From: Lachnospiraceae bacterium
Lineage (GTDB): Bacteria > Bacillota > Clostridia > Lachnospirales > Lachnospiraceae
Reading direction: 5' to 3'
NCBI GenBank assembly: GCA_900767585.1
Contig: CAAFZP010000067.1
Location: forward strand, 1 to 37,989
Length of the DNA stretch: 37,989 nucleotides
The notes under the pieces are model-generated. The model saw only the letters and a list, made by a program, of their open reading frames with translations, made no database searches and was not told the DNA's origin. Positions within the stretch are counted from its first letter, which is position 1. Each line of letters begins with the position of its first letter. Position numbers and translations under genes: made by a program. Below, piece by piece: positions 31,586 through 37,989 of this stretch.

Positions 31586-33712
31586 ATGGATAAAAAGTTA
31601 TTGGAAAAACCGGAAAATTATTATAACCGGGAGATGAGCTGGCTGCAGTTCAATTATCGTATTTTAAATGAAGCGAAGGATAAGTCAATCCCTCTGTTTG
31701 AACGTTTGAATTTCCTGAGTATCACAGAATCCAATCTGTCCGAGTTTTTTATGGTGCGTGTGGCATCTCTGATTGATCTGGTACATGCAGATGTGAAGAA
31801 GAAAGATATTGCGGGTCTTACACCGCAGGGGCAGCTTGACCTGATCATCCCGGAGACGAAGAACATGATTGCGAGCCAGTACAGTACACTCAACCGTCAG
31901 ATTCTTCCGGCGTTAGAAGAAAATGGGCTGAAACTTGTAAAAAACTACGAAGACTTAAATGAAAAACAGAGTAAATTCGTGGATAAATATTTTGAGAAGG
32001 AAGTCTATCCGGTGCTGACACCGATGGCGGTCGATTCTTCAAGACCATTTCCGCTGATCAGCAACAAGACGTTAAATATCGGAGCATTGATCCGGGACAA
32101 AAAACGCGATGTGATCGATATCGCAACCGTACAGGTGCCGTCTGTGCTGCCGCGTGTCGTTGAAATCCCGGGCGAGGAAGGCCTGCGGGAGGTTATCCTG
32201 CTGGAACAGATTATCGAGAAGAATTTAAATCAGCTTTTCTTAAATTACGAGATTATCTGCGCGCATCCATACCGTATCATGCGAAATGCGGATCTCGCAA
32301 TCGATGAGGATGATGCGTCGGATCTTTTAAAGGAGATTGAAAAGCAGATCAAAAAGCGTGCCTGGGGCGAAGTTATCCGTCTGGATGTGGAAGCGGACAT
32401 GGATAAGCGTCTGTTGAAAGAACTGAAAAAACAGTTAAATGTCAATCATGACTATGTATATTTTGTGAATGGCCCGCTGGATCTTACGTTCCTTGGCAAG
32501 GTGCGTGGACTCGATGGATTTGATCATCTGAAGAACAAGAAATACATTCCGCAGCCGGTCAAGGGACTGAATCTCGATGCAAATATCTTTGATCAGATCA
32601 AGAAGAAAGATATTCTGCTGCATCATCCGTATGATGAGTTTACGCCGGTGATTGAGTTTATCAAACAGGCGGCGATCGATCCGGATGTGCTTGCGATCAA
32701 GCAGACACTGTATCGTGTCAGCGGTAATTCTCCGATCATTGCGGCACTTGCGCTTGCGGCGGAAAATGGCAAGCAGGTAACGGTATTGGTTGAGTTAAAA
32801 GCACGATTTGATGAAGAAAATAATATAAACTGGGCAAAAAAACTGGAAAAAGCGGGTTGCCATGTTATCTATGGTCTGTTAGGATTGAAGACGCATTCGA
32901 AAATTGCACTTGTTGTCAGACGGGAGGAAGATGGCATCAAACGGTATGTCCATCTTGGAACCGGTAACTACAATGATGTGACAGCGAAGTTATATACAGA
33001 TATGGGTATGTTGACTGCATCGGATGCAATCGGGGAGGATGCAACCGCGGTATTCAATATGTTGTCCGGTTATTCCGAGCCGCCGGCATGGAACAAGCTG
33101 CTTGTGGCACCGATCTGGATGAAAGACCGGTTCCTTGCGCTGATCGACCGGGAAGCGGAAAATGCGCGCATGGGTAAGAGCGCCAAGATTATTGCCAAGA
33201 TGAATTCCCTGTGTGATCCGGCTATCATCCATGCACTTTATGAGGCAAGCAATGCAGGCGTGAAGATTGAGCTGATCGTGCGGGGTATCTGCTGTCTGAA
33301 GACCGGGATTCCGGGGCTTTCCGAGAATATCACGGTTCGCTCCATCGTTGGTAATTTCCTGGAGCATGCAAGAATCTTCTATTTCTATAATGATGGATTT
33401 GAAGATGTGTATATGGGCAGTGCCGACTGGATGCCTCGAAACTTGGACAAACGTGTGGAAATCACATTCCCGGTTGAGGATGAAGATTTAAAGAAGCGTG
33501 TGATTGAAATCCTGGAGATTCAGCTTTCTGATACACTCAAAGCACATATCCTGCAGCCGGATGGTACCTATGAAAAACAGGATCTGCGGGGACGTGAAAA
33601 ATTAGAGGCACAGGCGTATTTTTGCAAACAGGCGATGGGGGCGCTGAAGGAGGATGACAAGAAGAAAGTATCCCGCATCTTTATTCCACGTATGAAGATC
33701 GGAGATCAATAA
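31586..33712 (+). CDS. ppk1: Polyphosphate kinase 1
   Basis: Makes polyphosphate from ATP, reversibly. The 708 residues are full length, with the N-terminal and head domains (NYYNREMSWLQFNYRILNEA; FPLISNKTLNIG) and two phospholipase D-like C-terminal domains. The phosphorylated His is H437 (KTHSKIALVVRRE) and the second catalytic His is H594 (EHARIFYFYNDG), in line with H435 and H592 of the E. coli enzyme; KQTLYRVSGNSPI carries the ATP-contacting Arg. AAAAGGAG lies about 11 bases before the ATG, inside the end of ppx. It is cotranscribed with ppx and probably with the purine permease 25 bases downstream. Confidence 0.97.
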   Translation: MDKKLLEKPENYYNREMSWLQFNYRILNEAKDKSIPLFERLNFLSITESNLSEFFMVRVASLIDLVHADVKKKDIAGLTPQGQLDLIIPETKNMIASQYSTLNRQILPALEENGLKLVKNYEDLNEKQSKFVDKYFEKEVYPVLTPMAVDSSRPFPLISNKTLNIGALIRDKKRDVIDIATVQVPSVLPRVVEIPGEEGLREVILLEQIIEKNLNQLFLNYEIICAHPYRIMRNADLAIDEDDASDLLKEIEKQIKKRAWGEVIRLDVEADMDKRLLKELKKQLNVNHDYVYFVNGPLDLTFLGKVRGLDGFDHLKNKKYIPQPVKGLNLDANIFDQIKKKDILLHHPYDEFTPVIEFIKQAAIDPDVLAIKQTLYRVSGNSPIIAALALAAENGKQVTVLVELKARFDEENNINWAKKLEKAGCHVIYGLLGLKTHSKIALVVRREEDGIKRYVHLGTGNYNDVTAKLYTDMGMLTASDAIGEDATAVFNMLSGYSEPPAWNKLLVAPIWMKDRFLALIDREAENARMGKSAKIIAKMNSLCDPAIIHALYEASNAGVKIELIVRGICCLKTGIPGLSENITVRSIVGNFLEHARIFYFYNDGFEDVYMGSADWMPRNLDKRVEITFPVEDEDLKKRVIEILEIQLSDTLKAHILQPDGTYEKQDLRGREKLEAQAYFCKQAMGALKEDDKKKVSRIFIPRMKIGDQ

Positions 33713-33737
33713 AACAAAAAGAGAGGAGACTTAAAAA

Positions 33738-35216
33738 GTGGAAAAGTTTTTTAAGATCAAAGAGAGAGGATCGACGCTTAAGACGGAGATCTTCGCAGGT
33801 ATTACAACCTTCTTCGCAATGGCTTACATTATCTTTGTAAACCCGAACCAGGTTGCGGCAGAGGGCGCAAATGGATGGCTTGTCGGGTTAGGCGCGGATC
33901 CGGGGACGATGGGACAGATCTGGAATTCTGTTTACATCGCATCCATCATTGTAGCAATCATCGGTACGCTGTTGATGGCATTTGTTGCAGATATGCCGTT
34001 TGCACAGGCATGTGGAATGGGACTCAATTCCTTCTTCTGTACAATCTTCGTAGCAGGTTCGTTCTTCGCAGGAGAGGATGTAACGACAGGTTATCAGGCA
34101 GGTCTTGTAATCGTATTCCTGTCAGGTATTGTATTCCTGATTCTTTCTGTAACCGGACTTCGTAAGTATATTGCGGTATCGATGCCGGAGTGCCTGAAGA
34201 AGGCAATTCCAGCCGGTATCGGTTTGTTCATCGCAATGATCGGTTTCAAGAATGCAGGTATCATCGAAGATAACCAGTACACATTTGTACAGTTCTACGA
34301 TTTCCATGGCAGAATCAAGCAGATCGGTACAGAGGTTGATGGTGTGATGGTAACAGGACTGGATGTATGGCATCAGATTGTTCCGGTTGTTGTCGCTTTG
34401 CTCGGTGTGCTTATCATTGCAATCCTTGCGAAGAAGGGCATTAAGTCAAACGTGATTATTGGAATCCTTGCATCAGCAGTACTTTATTACCTGTTTATGT
34501 GGGAAGTACCTTCTTTTGATATGAGCAATATTTCCCAGTCTTTCAAGGATTTTGCAAATGTTGGTTTCCTTGGACTGTTCAATGGCGATGCATGGGATGC
34601 AGCCTTTAACAGTTCTTATGTTGGTGGTGTATTCTCCGGAATCATGTTGATCGTAGCATTCTGTCTTGTAGATATGTTCGATACGATCGGAACCATCTAT
34701 GGTACAGCCGCATCTGCAAACATGATGGATGAAAATGGCGATCCGATCAGCATGAATGAGTGTATGCTCTGTGACTCAATCGGTACAGTATCCGGTGCAC
34801 TTCTTGGTACATCTACATGTACAACATTCGTAGAGTCTGCATCTGGTGTTGGTGCCGGTGGTAGAACAGGATTTACAAGTATTGTAACAGCAATCTGCTT
34901 CGCATTCTGTCTGTTCTTAAGCCCGCTTGCAAGCGTGATTCCAAGCTGTGCAACTGCACCGGCTCTGATCTATGTAGGTGTTCTTATGGCAAGAAACTTT
35001 GCAAAGGTAGATATGGACGATATGCTTTCGGCAGTTCCTGCTTTCCTTGCATTGATCATGATGCCGCTCACATACTCTATCTCAAACGGTATCGGTATCG
35101 GCGCAATCGCTTATGTTGTGATCGCACTGTTCACTGGCAATTACAAGAAGAAAGATATCGTGATTACGATTATTGCAGCATTGTTTGTATGCAAATTTGT
35201 GACAGTCACGATGTAG
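33738..35216 (+). CDS. NCS2 purine permease (AzgA/PbuG type)
   Basis: Proton-coupled uptake of guanine, hypoxanthine or adenine, by family. The 492-residue protein is polytopic with about 12-14 membrane segments. Conserved stretches: LKTEIFAGITTFFAMAYIIFVNP at the start in outline, ACGMGLNSFF near residue 90, MLIVAFCLVDMFDTIGT, and GTSTCTTFVESASGVGAGGRTG, which is the AzgA-type substrate region. The start codon is GTG at 33738 with GAGAGGAG well placed. It lies 25 bases after ppk, so it likely shares the ppx-ppk message, and no purine riboswitch is present in front. A strong terminator follows. Which purine it carries cannot be told. Confidence 0.93.
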   Translation: MEKFFKIKERGSTLKTEIFAGITTFFAMAYIIFVNPNQVAAEGANGWLVGLGADPGTMGQIWNSVYIASIIVAIIGTLLMAFVADMPFAQACGMGLNSFFCTIFVAGSFFAGEDVTTGYQAGLVIVFLSGIVFLILSVTGLRKYIAVSMPECLKKAIPAGIGLFIAMIGFKNAGIIEDNQYTFVQFYDFHGRIKQIGTEVDGVMVTGLDVWHQIVPVVVALLGVLIIAILAKKGIKSNVIIGILASAVLYYLFMWEVPSFDMSNISQSFKDFANVGFLGLFNGDAWDAAFNSSYVGGVFSGIMLIVAFCLVDMFDTIGTIYGTAASANMMDENGDPISMNECMLCDSIGTVSGALLGTSTCTTFVESASGVGAGGRTGFTSIVTAICFAFCLFLSPLASVIPSCATAPALIYVGVLMARNFAKVDMDDMLSAVPAFLALIMMPLTYSISNGIGIGAIAYVVIALFTGNYKKKDIVITIIAALFVCKFVTVTM

Positions 35217-35302
35217 CAGATTATGCAAACTGATATTTTTTGAAGCTGACGTGGAGAGCACTGTTGTACATGCATTAGTTTCTTTCTTAGTTATAGAATG
35301 AT

Positions 35303-35338
35303 AAAAAGGATCGTACTTGCGGAGTACGGTCCTTTTTT
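35303..35338 (+). terminator. Terminator after the purine permease gene
   Basis: A 15-base stem, 35303-35317 with 35323-35337 (GGATCGTACT with AGTACGGTCC, one G-T pair), loop TGCGG, then T-run. It closes the ppx-ppk-permease unit. Confidence 0.88.
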
Positions 35339-35419
35339 ATACAATGTTCACAACTTGGATTGTGCAACTTGACGAATAACGGGAAGAAAAACGATTAAAA
35401 TATTGGATAGTATTGCTTG

Positions 35420-35447
35420 TTGACTAATTTGCTATATATGTTATACT
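35420..35447 (+). promoter_or_regulatory. Promoter of clpB
   Basis: TTGACT (35420-35425), 16-base spacer, TATACT (35442-35447), 47 bases before the start. No CIRCE or CtsR-type operator was recognised, so the mode of stress control is not visible. Confidence 0.65.
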
Positions 35448-35494
35448 TCAAATAGAACAGAAAAAGATACAGATCCGGAAAGGAGTTGAGAAGT

Positions 35495-37989
35495 ATGGAT
35501 GCTGAAAAGTTTACAAAAAAGTCATTAGAGGTTATTGAAAATTGTGAGAAACTTGCGTACGAGTACAACAATCAGGAGCTTGTACAGGCACACTTGTTGT
35601 ATTCACTTTTGACCGTGGAGGATAGTCTGGTTGCAAAACTGCTTATGAATATGGGAATTAATCTGGATGCATTTCAGAGTGAGTGTGAGAAGCTGGTTGC
35701 AAACCGGCCGAAGGTATCGGGTGGACAGTTGTTTACAAGTCCGGAATTCTCCAAGGCATTGATTCAGGCGGAAAAAGAATCAAAACAGATGGGCGACGAT
35801 TATATTTCCGTGGAGCACATCTTCCTTGGCCTGCTTGAAAAGCCTGACAAAGATATCAAGCGTGTGATGAATGCGTATGGTATTACAAGAGGTAAGTTCC
35901 TGGAAGTTCTGGCAAACATCCGGGGCAACCGGAAGGTGGAAAGTGATAATCCGGAGGATACGTATGATGCTTTGAACAAATACGGATACAATCTGGTACA
36001 GCGTGCCAGAGAGCAGAAGCTCGATCCGGTCATCGGACGTGACAATGAGATCCGGAATATCATTCGTATTCTGTCCCGTAAGACGAAGAACAACCCGGTG
36101 CTTATTGGTGAACCTGGTGTAGGTAAGACAGCCGCTATCGAAGGACTGGCACAGCGTATCGTGCGTGGCGATGTTCCGGATTCTCTGAAAGATAAAGATA
36201 TTTTTGCTTTGGATATGGGTGCGCTTTTGGCAGGTGCCAAGTATCGTGGTGAGTTCGAGGAACGTCTGAAGGCAGTTTTGGATGAAGTGAAAAATTCCGA
36301 AGGACAGCTCATCCTGTTTATTGATGAGATTCATACAATCGTCGGAGCCGGTAAGACTGAGGGCTCTATGGATGCAGGCAATATGCTGAAGCCTATGCTT
36401 GCGCGTGGTGAGCTGCATTGTATCGGTGCAACTACACTGGATGAATACCGGAAATATATCGAGAAGGATGCAGCATTGGAGCGTCGTTTCCAGCCGGTTA
36501 TGGTGAATGAGCCGACCGTGGAAGATACGATTTCTATCCTGCGTGGTATCAAGAATCGTTACGAAGTGTTCCACGGTGTCAAGATCAGCGATGGTGCATT
36601 GGTTAGCGCCGCAACACTTTCGAACCGTTATATCACCGATCGTTTCCTGCCGGATAAGGCAATCGATCTGGTCGATGAGGCGTGTGCGATGATCAAGACG
36701 GAACTTGATTCTATGCCGGCTGAACTGGATGAGATATCAAGAAAGATCATGCAGCGGGAAATCGAGGAAGCAGCACTTAAGAATGAGACCGATCATTTAA
36801 GTCAGGATCGTCTGCAGGTACTCCGGAAAGAACTGGAGGATCTGCGTGAACAGTCCAAGCAGATGAAGGCAACGTGGGAACACGAGAAGCAGGATGTCGA
36901 ACGTGTACGGAAGCTTCGGGAAGAGTTAGAAGATGTGAACAACCAGATTCAGGTCGCACAGCGGGAATATAATCTGGAGAAGGCAGCAGAACTGCAATAT
37001 GGTAAACTGCCACAGATAAAGCAGGAGTTAGAGCGTCTGGAGGCACAGGTCAGTGAGAAGGACAGAAGTCTGGTACATGAGTGTGTTACAGAGGAAGAGA
37101 TTGCGAAGATTGTTGCAAAGTGGACAGGAATTCCGGTCGCAAAGCTGACTGAGAGTGAGCGTAACAAGACCTTGCATCTGGGGGATGAACTGCATAAGCG
37201 TGTCGTCGGACAGGATGAAGCAGTCCGTCTGGTCAGTGATTCCATCATCCGTTCTAAGGCAGGCATCAAGGATCCGACAAAACCGATTGGATCGTTCCTG
37301 TTCCTTGGACCGACGGGTGTAGGTAAGACAGAACTTGCGAAGTCGCTTGCCGCTGCGCTGTTTGATAATGAAGCAAACATGGTACGTATCGATATGAGTG
37401 AATACATGGAGAAGCACAGTGTGGCACGTCTGATCGGAGCGCCTCCGGGATATGTCGGATACGATGAAGGCGGACAGCTCACAGAGGCAGTCAGACGGAA
37501 GCCGTATTCGGTTGTCCTCTTTGATGAGGTAGAAAAAGCACATCCGGATGTATTCAATGTACTGCTGCAGGTACTTGATGATGGACGTATCACAGACTCG
37601 AAGGGTAAGACGGTCGATTTCAAGAATACAATCCTGATCATGACATCAAACATTGGCTCCGAGTATCTGCTTGAAGGTATTGATGAGAATGGCGAGATCA
37701 AGCCGGAGGCATCGGCACAGGTTATGGCAGGCTTGAAGAATCATTTCCGTCCGGAGTTTTTGAACCGTCTGGATGAGATTATCATGTTCAAGCCGCTTGA
37801 CAAGGCGTCTATCAGTGGTATTGTGAATCTGCTGCTTACAGATCTTAATAAGCGGATTGCAGATAAGGAACTGACACTGACACTGACCGATGCAGCGATG
37901 GATCATGTCATTGAAGCCGGTTACGATCCGCATTACGGAGCGCGGCCGCTCAAGCGTTATCTGCAGAAGAATGTGGAGACACTGGTTGC
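35495..37989 (+). CDS. clpB: ClpB-type AAA+ disaggregase, 3' truncated by the window edge
   Basis: Pulls proteins out of aggregates with DnaK. The window holds about 831 residues; roughly 30 are missing against the usual 860. The N-terminal Clp-N repeat domain is at 1 to about 145, then AAA-1 with Walker A GEPGVGKT near 205-212 and LILFIDEIHTIVGAG. The middle coiled-coil domain, which distinguishes ClpB from ClpC, covers about 410-530 (charged, with repeated Glu, Lys and Leu). AAA-2 has Walker A GPTGVGKT near 605-612, the pore loop GYVGYDEGG and VVLFDEVEKAHPDV. GARPLKR (sensor 2) is just inside the window. The start has GGAAAGGAG about ten bases upstream and its own promoter. No IGF-type ClpP loop was noticed, as expected for ClpB. 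Confidence 0.96.
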   Translation, partial: MDAEKFTKKSLEVIENCEKLAYEYNNQELVQAHLLYSLLTVEDSLVAKLLMNMGINLDAFQSECEKLVANRPKVSGGQLFTSPEFSKALIQAEKESKQMGDDYISVEHIFLGLLEKPDKDIKRVMNAYGITRGKFLEVLANIRGNRKVESDNPEDTYDALNKYGYNLVQRAREQKLDPVIGRDNEIRNIIRILSRKTKNNPVLIGEPGVGKTAAIEGLAQRIVRGDVPDSLKDKDIFALDMGALLAGAKYRGEFEERLKAVLDEVKNSEGQLILFIDEIHTIVGAGKTEGSMDAGNMLKPMLARGELHCIGATTLDEYRKYIEKDAALERRFQPVMVNEPTVEDTISILRGIKNRYEVFHGVKISDGALVSAATLSNRYITDRFLPDKAIDLVDEACAMIKTELDSMPAELDEISRKIMQREIEEAALKNETDHLSQDRLQVLRKELEDLREQSKQMKATWEHEKQDVERVRKLREELEDVNNQIQVAQREYNLEKAAELQYGKLPQIKQELERLEAQVSEKDRSLVHECVTEEEIAKIVAKWTGIPVAKLTESERNKTLHLGDELHKRVVGQDEAVRLVSDSIIRSKAGIKDPTKPIGSFLFLGPTGVGKTELAKSLAAALFDNEANMVRIDMSEYMEKHSVARLIGAPPGYVGYDEGGQLTEAVRRKPYSVVLFDEVEKAHPDVFNVLLQVLDDGRITDSKGKTVDFKNTILIMTSNIGSEYLLEGIDENGEIKPEASAQVMAGLKNHFRPEFLNRLDEIIMFKPLDKASISGIVNLLLTDLNKRIADKELTLTLTDAAMDHVIEAGYDPHYGARPLKRYLQKNVETLV

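Noticed and set aside
33713..33737. Purine riboswitch before the NCS2 permease
   Set aside because: Only 25 bases separate it from ppk, too short for the aptamer.
35217..35494. CIRCE or CtsR operator upstream of clpB
   Set aside because: No TTAGCACTC inverted repeat or GGTCAAA direct repeat was found in the gap.

Overview
The window looks like a chromosome segment of a Clostridia bacterium, most likely a gut Lachnospiraceae (Roseburia / Coprococcus / Lachnospira type). This is inferred from the moderately AT-rich sequence, strong AGGAGG-type ribosome sites, a PPi-dependent phosphofructokinase, an Amt-P-II fusion, a lysine/alanine/proline-rich DUF6465-type protein, a class II purine permease and Clostridia-like gene neighbours. 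A species cannot be named from the sequence alone. The contents are mostly housekeeping: no tRNA, rRNA, CRISPR array, transposase or prophage gene was seen. Both ends cut a gene (gltB at the left, clpB at the right).

Layout. (1) 1-5112: glutamate synthase gltB (5' truncated) and gltD. (2) 5113-5732: a gene-free gap holding two different long imperfect inverted-repeat elements. (3) 5733-8552: divergent pfp and galE, with a structured C-rich region between them. (4) 8876-10639: ammonium transporter fused to a P-II domain. (5) 10697-13298: a membrane acyltransferase, a PAKKA-repeat protein and proC, separated by bidirectional terminators. (6) 13342-15782, minus strand: a tightly packed run of a ClpX-like unfoldase, a P-II protein and a glycerophosphodiesterase, continuing into proC. 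(7) 16026-18753: four poorly characterised genes, including a lipoprotein of 11-residue repeats and a cysteine-rich protein. (8) 18904-21798: a NodB deacetylase, folC and an HD-domain protein in one tight operon. (9) 22186-24672: a complete polar amino-acid ABC importer. (10) 24727-27835: a cytidylate-kinase-like protein, a class III aminotransferase and an iron alcohol dehydrogenase. (11) 28009-29703: folP and a folB-folK fusion. (12) 29704-35216: a structured repeat element, then ppx, ppk and a purine permease. (13) 35495-end: clpB.

How the genes fit together. Nitrogen assimilation is a theme: gltBD fixes ammonia-derived glutamine nitrogen into glutamate, Amt-P-II brings in ammonium, a second P-II protein sits in the clpX-like operon next to proline biosynthesis, and an amino-acid importer lies further on. 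Folate synthesis is split between folC-HD and folP-folBK. Ppx and Ppk form a polyphosphate turnover pair.

The most interesting signal is not a protein. Intergenic elements at 5115-5342 (minus strand) and 29790-30022 (plus strand) share a conserved core that includes a stretch of about 31 identical bases and a second block of about 45 bases with only about four differences. The stems outside and inside this core have unrelated sequences in the two copies, yet base-pair in both. A conserved core within sequence-variable but pairing-conserved stems suggests a structured RNA family or a structured mobile repeat. One copy lies directly in front of the ppx ribosome site. A third, unrelated long hairpin with branched apex (5480-5734) touches the stop codon of pfp.
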